This document shows positions 37,781 through 46,490 of a stretch of 64,000 nucleotides of DNA, one piece after another. The notes below the pieces were generated by a model, which worked only from the letters and a program-made list of their open reading frames with translations, had not been told where the DNA came from and made no database searches. The stretch comes from Roseibium sp. TrichSKD4 (GTDB lineage: Bacteria; Pseudomonadota; Alphaproteobacteria; Rhizobiales; Stappiaceae), in contig NZ_GL476320.1 of assembly GCF_000148725.1 (NCBI RefSeq), positions 289,698 to 353,697 on the forward strand, written 5' to 3'. Position numbers and translations under genes: made by a program. The number at the start of each line of letters is the position of its first letter. Within the stretch, counting starts at the first letter, position 1.

Positions 37781-40159
37781 ATGAGAGAGATCGAACTGCG
37801 GTTGGCTCTGGTATTTTATGGCGGTGTCTCGCTTGCCATCTATATGCACGGGGTTAGCCGGGAAGTTTTGTCTCTTGTGCGTGCCAGTGCTTGCCATACA
37901 CCAACGGGCCGTCGCTCATCTGATCCGGATAAGTGCCGCGTCCTATCCCCAAGCGAAAAAGCGTATGCGCGCTTTCTTGCAGCCGTGGGAGAGCACATTC
38001 AGATCCGGGTGGTGGTTGATGCAATTGCCGGCGCATCGGCGGGCGGTGTCAACGGCATCATGCTCGCCCGCGCCCTTGCACATGACTTGCCGCTGGACGG
38101 ACATCGTGATCTCTGGCTGAAACATGCCGATGTAACAGAGCTGGCCCGTCCACAGGACGGTTTGACCCGTTATCTGAAATCTGGCGTTTCACCGGTGCTG
38201 GACCGATTGATCAGTTCGCAGTTGAACAAGGAAGTCTCCGAGCCCGAAACGCGCGAAAAGCTGCGCCTGTTCATGCAGTCCCGGTGGTTTACACCACCCT
38301 TTTCGGGCGAAGCCTATATCGGGTGGATGTTGGATGCCTGCAAAAAGATGGAGGAAGGCACCACTCCGGGTTCGACCCTTATTCCTCACGGCCAAACGCT
38401 GGATCTCTTTGTCACGATTACGGACTATCACGGCAATTGTCGGCAGATTCGGATTGATGACCCGGCCTTCATCGAGGAATGGGACCACCGCCGCATCCTG
38501 AATTTCAAGGCCCGTCATCGCGCCTCCGGCGAGCTGGAAAGCGAGTTGGATAGCCTGAGCGCACCGGAACTGGTGTTCGCCGCGCGGGCAACATCCTCTT
38601 TCCCGGGTGCCTTTCCGCCCGCGACGGTGAAAGAAATGGACAAGGTGCTTAGCGAGCGCGGAGACGATTGGACGAACCGCGAGCGTTTCCTCACGCAAAG
38701 CCTGCAAGTTGATGGGGACACAGGCGAACATCGCTGTTTTGTCGACGGCAGCGTGGTCATGAACAAGCCTTTTGCACCTGTGATTGACGTTGTGCGGCAG
38801 CGCCCGGCAGCACGGGAAGTCGCCCGCCGTCTTGTCTACATAGATCCAACCCCGGTGGAAGAGCGCGGACTGACCGGGCCTCAGGAAGAAGTTCCCGGCT
38901 TTTTCCGGGTAATCCTGGCCTCTCTTGCCCACATTCCCCGAAATGAGCCGATTGGTGATGACCTGTTGGAGATCGAGGAAGGCAACCGGCGGAGCCGCTG
39001 GGTTAGTCGGACGATTGCCGCTGCCGATCCGGTGGTGTCTGCCAACGTGCGCAAGGTTCTGCCCTTTTGGGGCAGCATGACGACGGAAACGGTTACTCGG
39101 TGCCGGGAAAAGGCGAATGAGGCGGCGCACGATCAGGCGGGGTTTGCCATCCTGAACTATCAGGCCCTGAAGCTGCATGCCATTGCGGACAAGCTGGGTG
39201 AACTGGCCAAAAATTTGGCCGGGGTGGAACGCGGTGGTCCTGCGGATCAGGAATTGGCCAATCTGTTGGTTGCCCGGATTGAGCGCCTGACAGCCATGCC
39301 ATCGGGCAGTACTGTTAAATCGTCACTGGATGTTATTCGCTTCTTGAAGCAGTACGATGTTCACTACCGTATCCGGCGACTGCGGTTTTCCATTCGAAGG
39401 CTCAACGGGTTTTATCTGGAACCTGCGGCCACAGAAGAAGACAGCGCGATAAAGGCCGAGTTTGATCGGCTCAAAAGCCAATTCTATAAGCAAATCGATT
39501 TGCTTCAGGAGCGCTGGCAGACGAGCGCCTTCGATGGAAATGCGAAAGATGCGGCCCGTGATCTGCTGACCCATTGTCAGACAGGGGATCAGCTTGAACA
39601 GGAGCGTGGACTGGATCGGTTTCTGGATGCAATTGCCGGGCAGATGCAGCTGATGGATCTGGACATTTCCCAAGACGAGCTCCTGTCGGAAGCCGCCACT
39701 AGACTTCAAAAAGGCGTCTGGTATGAGCGCTTGATCGAAGCCTATGTCGGCTTTGCCTATTATGATCTGGTCATTTACCCCGGCCTGCAAAGTGACGATT
39801 TCGCAGAAGCTGGTGAAACTCTGGTGGATAGAATCAGCCCCAAAGATGCAACAGGCCTGCAGGACGAAGGCTTTGAACTGAAAGGCAAGGCTCTCAACAC
39901 CTTCGGGGCGTTCTTTAATCGTAGTTGGCGAGAGCATGATTATGTCTGGGGGCGGCTGAACACCGCAGAACGCCTGATCTCGATAATCATGTCCGCATCT
40001 GATGAAATCCGGATCGAACCCGGCCGCTTCATCGAACTCAAGACCGACATCTTCAACGCAATCCTCGAAGAAGAGCGGCCTTTCCTGGCCGAAATACCAG
40101 ACGATCTGGACAAGATTCAGGACCGGATCACGACAATGGCGAACAAGTGGAAGGGCTAG
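37781..40159 (+). CDS. Patatin-like phospholipase-related protein (TIGR03607/DUF3376 type)
   Basis: 792 residues. The N-terminal patatin fold has the oxyanion-type motif FYGGVSLAIYMHG (12-24), the nucleophile elbow GASAG with Ser86, and the partner Asp in FVDGSVVMNKPF near residue 325. The long C-terminal region (about 400-792) is helical and unassigned, matching the large patatin-related family of actinobacteria and alphaproteobacteria. Acyl-hydrolase activity is inferred. No signal peptide. It follows rarA by 30 bases. Its TAG stop codon is formed by the TA and first G of the inserted element at 40157. Confidence 0.85.
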   Translation: MREIELRLALVFYGGVSLAIYMHGVSREVLSLVRASACHTPTGRRSSDPDKCRVLSPSEKAYARFLAAVGEHIQIRVVVDAIAGASAGGVNGIMLARALAHDLPLDGHRDLWLKHADVTELARPQDGLTRYLKSGVSPVLDRLISSQLNKEVSEPETREKLRLFMQSRWFTPPFSGEAYIGWMLDACKKMEEGTTPGSTLIPHGQTLDLFVTITDYHGNCRQIRIDDPAFIEEWDHRRILNFKARHRASGELESELDSLSAPELVFAARATSSFPGAFPPATVKEMDKVLSERGDDWTNRERFLTQSLQVDGDTGEHRCFVDGSVVMNKPFAPVIDVVRQRPAAREVARRLVYIDPTPVEERGLTGPQEEVPGFFRVILASLAHIPRNEPIGDDLLEIEEGNRRSRWVSRTIAAADPVVSANVRKVLPFWGSMTTETVTRCREKANEAAHDQAGFAILNYQALKLHAIADKLGELAKNLAGVERGGPADQELANLLVARIERLTAMPSGSTVKSSLDVIRFLKQYDVHYRIRRLRFSIRRLNGFYLEPAATEEDSAIKAEFDRLKSQFYKQIDLLQERWQTSAFDGNAKDAARDLLTHCQTGDQLEQERGLDRFLDAIAGQMQLMDLDISQDELLSEAATRLQKGVWYERLIEAYVGFAYYDLVIYPGLQSDDFAEAGETLVDRISPKDATGLQDEGFELKGKALNTFGAFFNRSWREHDYVWGRLNTAERLISIIMSASDEIRIEPGRFIELKTDIFNAILEEERPFLAEIPDDLDKIQDRITTMANKWKG

Positions 40160-40424
40160 GGTCAGGACCCATTAATTTGGATGGAATGGTAGGGATGAAT
40201 TTGTTCGGATACGAGGCGCAAGGCTGAAGGAAACCGTCCGGTTTTCAAAGATTTGCAACGACGTTGCCGGCCAAATTCACCCTATCCCGCAGGGACGTAA
40301 AAACAGCTTCGACCTGCTGCGTCAAACCGCTCAACCGGACAAGAAGTCCGCTCGTCGCGCTTTTCCTTGCAGCTCATGGCTTTTTGTTACGCCATTCCAA
40401 TCAAATTAATGGGTCCTGACCCTA
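40157..40424. mobile_element. MITE-like element, 264 bp, with TA target duplication
   Basis: Terminal inverted repeats of 31 bases (40159-40189 and 40392-40422) match at 29 positions. The outer 12 bases, GGGTCAGGACCC, are themselves nearly palindromic. TA flanks both ends (40157-40158 and 40423-40424), as expected for an IS630/Tc1-mariner-type transposase acting in trans. No open frame of useful length lies inside. A second, internal inverted pair (TAGGGATGAATTTG near 40190 and CAAATTCACCCTA near 40272) suggests a folded structure. The 268 bases explain nearly all of the patatin-crcB gap. Confidence 0.8.
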
Positions 40425-40476
40425 GGGTGCGTGGATGGGGCATGCGTGAGCTTGTCGATGCAGCTATAGTTGCACC

Positions 40477-40863
40477 ATGAATCACTTGTTGCTTGTCATG
40501 TTGGGCGGTGGACTGGGGGCTGGCCTCCGCCATTTGGTCGCACTTGGCACCTTACGAGCCTTTGGGCCGGGCTTCCCGGTTGGTACCCTGACTGTCAATG
40601 TCGTCGGCTCGCTCGCCATGGGCGTGTTGATCGGTTGGCTTGTCCGCCATGAGGCTGCGCAGGCGCAAAACTTGCGTTACTTTTTGGCCACCGGCCTTTT
40701 GGGCGGTTTCACCACCTTCTCCGCGTTTTCTCTTGATACAGCGGTTTTGTGGGAGCGTGGGGACACCGGCTTGGCATTGATCTACATTGCAGCCTCCGTT
40801 TTATTGTCACTGATTGCCGTGTTTGCAGGGCTGTTTTTGATGAGAAGCTTCGCGGCAGCATGA
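40477..40863 (+). CDS. crcB: Fluoride ion channel CrcB/Fluc
   Basis: 128 residues with four membrane helices. Family motifs are GGGLGAGLRH (residues 10-19), GTLTVNVVGSLAMG (near 38-51) and TGLLGGFTTFSAFS (near 72-85), the last holding the conserved Phe box and Thr/Ser of the pore. It exports fluoride as a dual-topology dimer. No fluoride riboswitch was recognised upstream; a MITE ends 52 bases before the ATG. A short copy of the MITE end lies downstream. Confidence 0.95.
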   Translation: MNHLLLVMLGGGLGAGLRHLVALGTLRAFGPGFPVGTLTVNVVGSLAMGVLIGWLVRHEAAQAQNLRYFLATGLLGGFTTFSAFSLDTAVLWERGDTGLALIYIAASVLLSLIAVFAGLFLMRSFAAA

Positions 40864-40931
40864 TCGGCCCCTTTTCTAATCCGCCATTGTTGCGTATACG
40901 CGGGTGAAACAGCGCCCGAGTAGGGCAGGGC

Positions 40932-40947
40932 TAGGGTCAGGACCCTA
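40932..40947. repeat. Solo terminal repeat of the 40157 element (TA-GGGTCAGGACCC-TA)
   Basis: The 12-base outer terminus of the MITE occurs here flanked by TA on both sides. With one more base each side it reads CTAGGGTC-AG-GACCCTAG, a near-perfect palindrome. It lies 69 bases after crcB and 30 bases before rluC. It may be an excision footprint, a collapsed element or an unrelated palindrome; the flanking TA favours the first two. Confidence 0.55.
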
Positions 40948-40976
40948 GGAGCCCAAACACAGACGAAAGATCCAAC

Positions 40977-41978
40977 ATGTCCGCTATTGAGCAGAAAACT
41001 GTCACCGCAGATGAAGCGGGCATGCGCCTCGACCGCTGGTTCAAGGCTCATTATCCGGGTATGGGCTTTGGGCGACTTCAAAAACTGCTGCGGACCGGTC
41101 AGGTGCGGGTCGACGGCAAACGGGCTGAAAGCAACACGCGGATTGCCAAGGGCCAAACGGTTCGCATTCCGCCATTGGGCGTCGAACTGCCTGCAAACGA
41201 CAAGAAGAACGCCAAACCCAAATCCTCCAAACTGATGGCCGATGACAAGGCAGCGATTGAGGACATGATGCTGTTTGAGGACAATCATGTCATGGTCCTC
41301 AATAAGCCGGCCGGTCTGGCGGTGCAGGGCGGCTCAGGCCTCAAACGGCATCTTGACGGCATGTTGGAAGCATACACCAACAAAAAGGGCGAAAAACCGA
41401 AACTGGTGCACCGGCTGGATCGGGAAACCTCTGGCATCATTTTGGTGGCCAAGACCCGCAAGGCGGCGCAGGAGCTCACCAAGGCGTTCCGCCACCGCAA
41501 TACCCGAAAAATCTACTGGGCGATGTTAGCGGGCGTGCCAAAGCCGCATCAAGGGCGGATTTCCACCTATCTGGCCCGCAGCGAGGAAATGGAGCGGATG
41601 CGGGTTGCCCGTCACGGAGATGACGAGGCCCAGCATGCAGTGTCGCTCTATTCAGTATTTGAAAAGTCAGCGCAGAAATTGTCCTGGGTAACCCTCAAGC
41701 CGGTCACTGGCCGAACCCACCAGCTGCGTGCCCATGCGGCCCATATCGGTCATCCGATCATCGGCGACGACAAGTATTTCAATATCGAAAATTGGGAATT
41801 GCCGGGCGGTATTCAAAATCGCCTGCATCTGCTTGCCCGCCGGATCGTCATTCCGCACCCTTCCGGAAACGGCATGATCGATGTCTCAGCTCCGCTTCCC
41901 CCGCACATGCAGCAGACCTGGAACCTGCTTGGGTTCGATGTGACCGATTATGATCCGGATGTGGATGATCCTGAATAA
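40977..41978 (+). CDS. rluC: RluA-family 23S rRNA pseudouridine synthase
   Basis: 333 residues. An N-terminal S4 RNA-binding domain (about 12-70) precedes the pseudouridine synthase domain with the catalytic motif HRLDRETSG (catalytic Asp148) and the C-terminal VTGRTHQLRAHAAHIGHPI segment. The S4 plus RluA layout and length fit RluC, which acts on U955, 2504 and 2580 of 23S rRNA; RluD cannot be excluded. Confidence 0.9.
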   Translation: MSAIEQKTVTADEAGMRLDRWFKAHYPGMGFGRLQKLLRTGQVRVDGKRAESNTRIAKGQTVRIPPLGVELPANDKKNAKPKSSKLMADDKAAIEDMMLFEDNHVMVLNKPAGLAVQGGSGLKRHLDGMLEAYTNKKGEKPKLVHRLDRETSGIILVAKTRKAAQELTKAFRHRNTRKIYWAMLAGVPKPHQGRISTYLARSEEMERMRVARHGDDEAQHAVSLYSVFEKSAQKLSWVTLKPVTGRTHQLRAHAAHIGHPIIGDDKYFNIENWELPGGIQNRLHLLARRIVIPHPSGNGMIDVSAPLPPHMQQTWNLLGFDVTDYDPDVDDPE

Positions 41979-41981
41979 GGA

Positions 41982-42170
41982 TCAGGCTCCCTGAAACAGG
42001 GCTGTCAAAACCAGCATGACAAATGTGACGCCAATGGCCGCTGCGACCAGCCGCCACGCGTCTGAGCGTTTCTTCAGTCCGGGCCAACCAAGCGGTTTGA
42101 TGACCTGGATCGCAGCGATGCACAACAGCAGAAACAGTATAATTTTACTGGTCACGGGATCCCATTCCAA
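41982..42170 (-). CDS. Small two-helix membrane protein, unknown
   Basis: 62 residues if started at TTG 42170; a GTG at 42155, with GGAATGGGA just upstream, is an alternative giving 57 residues. Two hydrophobic helices (about 9-25 and 42-60) flank a basic loop (GLKKRSDAWR). It converges on rluC with a three-base gap. The hydrophobic pattern and loop argue that it is real, but the start codon is uncertain and I recognise no family. Confidence 0.55.
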   Translation of the reverse strand: MEWDPVTSKIILFLLLCIAAIQVIKPLGWPGLKKRSDAWRLVAAAIGVTFVMLVLTALFQGA

Positions 42171-42344
42171 AGCTGATTTTGGTTCTTCGTAGGATCTATT
42201 GGCAGCTTTGTCGAGGGTGAGAAAATGCGCGTAAAAGGTGTAAATAATTTGTGAAAGTGAAATGCAGGCGAGTTTTCACGGTGGAATATCACATTTTGAC
42301 CCGGTACGTCTTCTTGAAAGCTACATTCAAATCAGGATGTTAAA

Positions 42345-43073
42345 ATGGCTTTCAAGGTGCTGAAAATTTCCTTTTTTGCAGGGGTTAGCATTGCAACCTT
42401 CGCTTTCGCGGCTCCAGCTTTTGCTGATGAGAATGAAATAGGCTGGTTCGCCGATCTGGGAGCGGGAGCCGCATTCAGGTCAGCAACAAGCGATACCCGA
42501 GACGGCGGCCTTTCCGGTAACGGACGTGTTGAGGACATTGACTTTGACACTGCTTTGGCCGTTGGCGGGCGTGTCGGCTATCAGTTCTCGAGCGCGCTCG
42601 GTGTGTTCCTGAGTTACGACTATGTTGGCGGTGACGCGCGATGGTTCGCATCATATGCCGGGATCTCCAATCGCAGCCGTTTTGATGCACAGGCTCAGTC
42701 GCATGTCGTTTTGGCGAACTTGAGCTACACGATGGACATGACATCAGCGACTTCATTGTCGGCTGTTGCCGGTCTGGGTTTAGCGGTTAACCGCCTGAGC
42801 GATATTGAAGAAAGCAGCGAAGCCACGGGAATTAAGTTTGCCGACGTTGCCTCCAAGACAAACACGGGTTTCGCGGCTCGCGGCGGTGTGGAAGTCAACC
42901 ATGCCTTGAGCGAAGCTTTCGCAGTCAAACTGGGTGCCAGCCTGGATTATTATGGAAGTTTCAAGACCGGCGACACCCGGACCATTGGCACGAACAAACA
43001 ATCAATAGGTGCTTATGAGTTGGACAACGCATGGGGCGCAACGCTTATGGCGCGCGCCACTTACCGGTTCTAA
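42345..43073 (+). CDS. Outer membrane beta-barrel protein
   Basis: 242 residues with a signal peptide (cleavage after APAFA, about residue 27). An alternating aromatic/hydrophobic strand pattern follows, and the last residues TYRF end in Phe, a C-terminal signal for BAM-mediated insertion. Similar to small OmpA/Omp25-like porin-family barrels of alphaproteobacteria. No catalytic motif is seen. It is flanked by divergent and convergent genes, so probably monocistronic. Confidence 0.8.
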   Translation: MAFKVLKISFFAGVSIATFAFAAPAFADENEIGWFADLGAGAAFRSATSDTRDGGLSGNGRVEDIDFDTALAVGGRVGYQFSSALGVFLSYDYVGGDARWFASYAGISNRSRFDAQAQSHVVLANLSYTMDMTSATSLSAVAGLGLAVNRLSDIEESSEATGIKFADVASKTNTGFAARGGVEVNHALSEAFAVKLGASLDYYGSFKTGDTRTIGTNKQSIGAYELDNAWGATLMARATYRF

Positions 43074-43225
43074 ACGACACGAAGAATAGGCTGTTGAAGT
43101 AAGGCGCTGAATTACATGCCGGTGCCCTTTTCCAGTCCCCACTGCCAAAAGAGTGTGGGTCTCCTGTGATCAAAGGCTGGGGTTAGCAGTTCGCGGGCCC
43201 AATCAGCCTGTCGATCACAAGTGTC

Positions 43226-44536
43226 CTATTGTCTGGACGCGAATTTGCGTTCCTTGTACATGGCAGCGTATTTCGGCAGGGCGCTCATCTTAGGCACGAC
43301 AATCATCGTTTTGACCTTGCCTCGCTTAAAGGCTTTCAGGAACTTGTTGTAGTTCGGGAAGGCGACGCATCCGTGAGACCCCTTGCTATTGCGCAGCAGT
43401 GGCGTGTGGGCCAGCATTCCGTCTCGGCCACGCATTGCGGCAACGTCATAGGGCAGCATGCGGATTGCTTCCACTCCATGAAAGCGCCGCTCCCGCATCC
43501 GCAGCTTGTAGACATTCGGTGGTGTCGGCCCAAGGTTCTTCACATAAGCATATTTCGGATTGTTCATCCGGTGACCAATGCCGGAATTTGCCTTTAACTT
43601 GCTGCCGTCCGGCATGTGCACGGTTGCAGTACTGATATCGTAAATCGCCACTTTGCTGTCCGGGCCAAAGTCTGTCGGGCTGCTAAATAGCTTCTTGATG
43701 CCGCTGAAAACGCCGTTTTCTTTGCTCTCCGGATTGCCCGGATTGCCCGGATTGGCATAGGAGAGCACTGGTCCTGATAATTGTGCAGGTTTGTTTACAG
43801 CGCGGGGCTTGGTTCGCACCAAAGGCCTCGGCCTAAGGCTCGGAACAGGAATAACGTCCGGGCTGAGAGAGGCGAGAACCAGAGGCTCAGCGGTGATCGG
43901 CACCTCATGCGATGGGATAGACGCTGTCGTGAGAGGTTCGTTAGATGATAGATCTGCATCAATCAGAGGAAGTTCGCCGGTTTCAGCTTCTGCTGCTGTC
44001 TCGGGAGCCTCGGCAAGTGCCAGCTGTGCGGCCTGCTCTTGACGGTGCAAGGCAATCTTTTGAACGGTTTGGAGGCTGAGAGCGAGGTTCAGCCGCGCCA
44101 AGCCTTCAGCAAGAGCTTGAGTCGCTGCTCTCTTTTCCTGATCTGAAGGCCCGGTATCCAACTCCGGAAGCGTCTCGCTGGTCGCTGTTTGCAGCGGAAC
44201 AGCCGGCGCTTCTTGAGCAGGGGCCTCGGTCACTTCAATACCCCCGATAGGAGGAACTGGCACTTCGGCAGGCGCTGCCGGCTCTATGGGTACCGGCAGA
44301 GCGACTTGCGACGGCTGCTGCATGGGCGGGGTGACCGTTGCAAAGCTCACCACTGAGGGAGCTTTTCCGGCAAATCCGGTGTGATGGTCAGGCAAGTCCG
44401 CACTCATCATTCCGGCTGTCACGGCAGCGGCTGAAAGGAGAGTGGAAAGTCCGGCGAGGCTGATACCAGCCGTGAACAAACTTACCCGTGCGGTCGACCG
44501 TGGCTTTGACCCGGTTGGCTGCTTCTGTTTCTTCAT
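43226..44536 (-). CDS. DUF2778 (Tlde1-like L,D-transpeptidase fold) envelope protein
   Basis: 436 residues from the ATG at 44536; a GTG eight codons upstream is also in frame. A basic N-terminus is followed by one hydrophobic segment (about 20-43), so it is probably anchored in the inner membrane. Residues 50-275 form a Pro/Ala/Glu-rich linker. The C-terminal domain (about 280-420) has SGIGHRMNNPKYAYVKNLGP and the putative catalytic His377 and Cys390 in AHTPLLRNSKGSHGC, typical of DUF2778. Related type VI toxins cut or modify peptidoglycan stems; a housekeeping wall role is inferred here because no secretion genes are nearby. Confidence 0.8.
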   Translation of the reverse strand: MKKQKQPTGSKPRSTARVSLFTAGISLAGLSTLLSAAAVTAGMMSADLPDHHTGFAGKAPSVVSFATVTPPMQQPSQVALPVPIEPAAPAEVPVPPIGGIEVTEAPAQEAPAVPLQTATSETLPELDTGPSDQEKRAATQALAEGLARLNLALSLQTVQKIALHRQEQAAQLALAEAPETAAEAETGELPLIDADLSSNEPLTTASIPSHEVPITAEPLVLASLSPDVIPVPSLRPRPLVRTKPRAVNKPAQLSGPVLSYANPGNPGNPESKENGVFSGIKKLFSSPTDFGPDSKVAIYDISTATVHMPDGSKLKANSGIGHRMNNPKYAYVKNLGPTPPNVYKLRMRERRFHGVEAIRMLPYDVAAMRGRDGMLAHTPLLRNSKGSHGCVAFPNYNKFLKAFKRGKVKTMIVVPKMSALPKYAAMYKERKFASRQ

Positions 44537-44952
44537 AAAGACAAAACAGTCCTGTTGCACCCAGCAATACGCGCTGCGTGTCGGTTACTCATCGTGTTTA
44601 GCGGCAAAATTGCCCCAAACGTTCATGCCCACCCAAGGTCTACAGAATGGACGTTTATGGTAACCAGAGAGTTTACACCACCGTTCTGCATGTTGGGCAG
44701 CGGCTTGGACCATCATAAAATGGCTGAAACCTCAGCGTTCAAAACATTCCAGAGATATCCAGAGAAACCGCTCCAGAATTGAAATGCTGGCTGGGAAGAC
44801 AAGATCGGTTGCTCATACCGACAAACTGCAGCGGGGCAGACGTAGCGCTCGTTGAGGTCAATGGCGGAAGCGGGTGGTCCGCAGGCCTTGACCCTCATTG
44901 AAAAACAGGCCACATGCGGGCCTCCCTTGATTAAAGCTCGAGACCTACGCGC
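44537..44952. other. Intergenic region, no recognised content
   Basis: This gap between the divergent DUF2778 and HAD genes must contain both promoters. I found no convincing hairpin, repeat, RNA gene or coding sequence in it. Confidence 0.5.
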
Positions 44953-45633
44953 ATGTATCTTGTCATTTTCGATTGCGACGGCACGTTGATCGATAGTCAG
45001 CACACGATCTTGCACGGGCTTGAAGTGGGGTTTGACGCGGTGGGGCTGCCTATGCCGGATCGGCAAACAGCTCTCTCCATCGTCGGCCTTTCGTTGGAGC
45101 AGGCGTTCGAAACGTTGGTCGGTCCCCATAACGCTCACCTTGCACCCGAGATGGCGAACGCCTATCGGCAGTCGAAAATTGCACGGCGTCAAAGCGGCGC
45201 GGATCAGGACCCGCTTTATCCAGGGGCACGAGAGTGTCTTGATCGGCTGGGGCAACGCGACGATATCCTCTTGGGGATCGCAACGGGCAAAGCGCGCCGC
45301 GGCGTTGATCACATGATTGACGTTCATAGCCTTCAAAACCGCTTTGTGACCATCCAGACCGCTGATACGTCTCCCTCCAAGCCGCACCCGGACATGATCC
45401 ATCGCGCGCTCTCTGAAACGGAAGCAGATGCTGCACGGACTGTGATGATCGGAGACACGACGTTCGACATTGAAATGGCGCTGGCTGCGGGCACGCAGGC
45501 TATCGGCGTGTCTTGGGGGTATCACGAGGCGGATGCACTGAAGCGGGCAGGAGCTTTCAATGTTATCAATCACTTCGATGAATTATTCGATTCAATATCC
45601 CAAGCACTTCACCTGAAAGGGGAACTGGCCTGA
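44953..45633 (+). CDS. HAD-IA family phosphatase (phosphoglycolate phosphatase-like)
   Basis: 226 residues. Motif I is FDCDGTLID with Asp7 and Asp9, the lysine motif is SKPHPDM near 142, and motif III/IV is MIGDTTFDIEMA near 167. A helical cap lies at about 15-80. The substrate is not evident; Gph-like 2-phosphoglycolate or a pyrophosphate are family possibilities. Its TGA overlaps the ATP12 ATG, a linkage seen throughout Hyphomicrobiales. Confidence 0.88.
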   Translation: MYLVIFDCDGTLIDSQHTILHGLEVGFDAVGLPMPDRQTALSIVGLSLEQAFETLVGPHNAHLAPEMANAYRQSKIARRQSGADQDPLYPGARECLDRLGQRDDILLGIATGKARRGVDHMIDVHSLQNRFVTIQTADTSPSKPHPDMIHRALSETEADAARTVMIGDTTFDIEMALAAGTQAIGVSWGYHEADALKRAGAFNVINHFDELFDSISQALHLKGELA

Positions 45634-46406
45634 TGCGCGATTTGTTGTCTGATCCGGAAGGCGCTGCCGCAAATGATCCCGAGCAGCGGGCCCGGGAGCT
45701 GTCCAAGCGCGAACTGCCAAAACGGTTCTACAAGAAGGCGGAGGCCGCGAAGGTTGACGGCGGTTTCGCCATTCATCTGGATGGTCGGGCAGTCAAGACA
45801 CCGGCCAAGGTAACGCTCCTGCTGCCAACGCTGACACTGGCAGAAGCCGTCGCTGCTGAATGGGAAGCGCAGGAAAAGGAAATCGATCCCGGCAAAATGC
45901 CGCTGACCCGGATATCAAATTCTGCGCAGGATGCTGTTACCTCCAAGTTTGCTGATGTTGCAGATGAAATCACTCGCTTTGTTGGGAATGATGCCCTATG
46001 TTATCGGGCAGATGGACCTGAGACGCTGGTGACCCGTCAACGCGAATTGTGGGACCCGGTTTTGAATTGGGCAGGGGATGCCTTGGGCGGCGTGTTTGTC
46101 CTGATTGAGGGGATCATTCACAAGGAACAGCCCGAAGCTTTGCTTTCGTCCTTCCGCACCCGTCTGGATGCACTTTCACCCCTGCAGCTTTCAGCTCTCC
46201 ACACAGCGACCACTCTGACAGGCTCTGCCGTGCTGGCCTATGCACTGTTCGAAAAACGGGTGACCGCAGACGAGGCTTGGAAAGCCGCTTTTGTTGAAGA
46301 AGACTGGAACATTGAGCGCTGGGGCGAAGACGCCGAATCCAGCCAAATGCGCGTCTACAAGCGCAAGGAATTTGATGCCGCAGTGCTTATTTTAGAACAA
46401 GCATAA
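45633..46406 (+). CDS. ATP12 family F1-ATPase assembly chaperone
   Basis: 257 residues with the ATP12 signature (KRFYKKAEAAKVDGGFAIHL from residue 30; DGRAVKTPAK) and the C-terminal WNIERWGEDAES. In mitochondria the protein binds the F1 alpha subunit before assembly, and alphaproteobacteria hold the ancestral form. Starts on the last base of the HAD gene, so translation is coupled. Confidence 0.93.
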   Translation: MRDLLSDPEGAAANDPEQRARELSKRELPKRFYKKAEAAKVDGGFAIHLDGRAVKTPAKVTLLLPTLTLAEAVAAEWEAQEKEIDPGKMPLTRISNSAQDAVTSKFADVADEITRFVGNDALCYRADGPETLVTRQRELWDPVLNWAGDALGGVFVLIEGIIHKEQPEALLSSFRTRLDALSPLQLSALHTATTLTGSAVLAYALFEKRVTADEAWKAAFVEEDWNIERWGEDAESSQMRVYKRKEFDAAVLILEQA

Positions 46407-46490
46407 GTTTAACACTTCTTAGATTTCACACCATCATTCCGCCTGTTTTTCCGGCAACAACGAGCCTTAACGAACAAGGGACGTTTGGTG

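Noticed and set aside
40425-40476. Possible fluoride riboswitch upstream of crcB
   Set aside because: The 52 bases do not contain the crcB-motif aptamer pattern, and the sequence further upstream is the MITE.
44713-45573. 286-codon minus-strand open frame
   Set aside because: It lies opposite the HAD gene, lacks a ribosome binding site and has no family-like sequence; the plus-strand gene has clear motifs.
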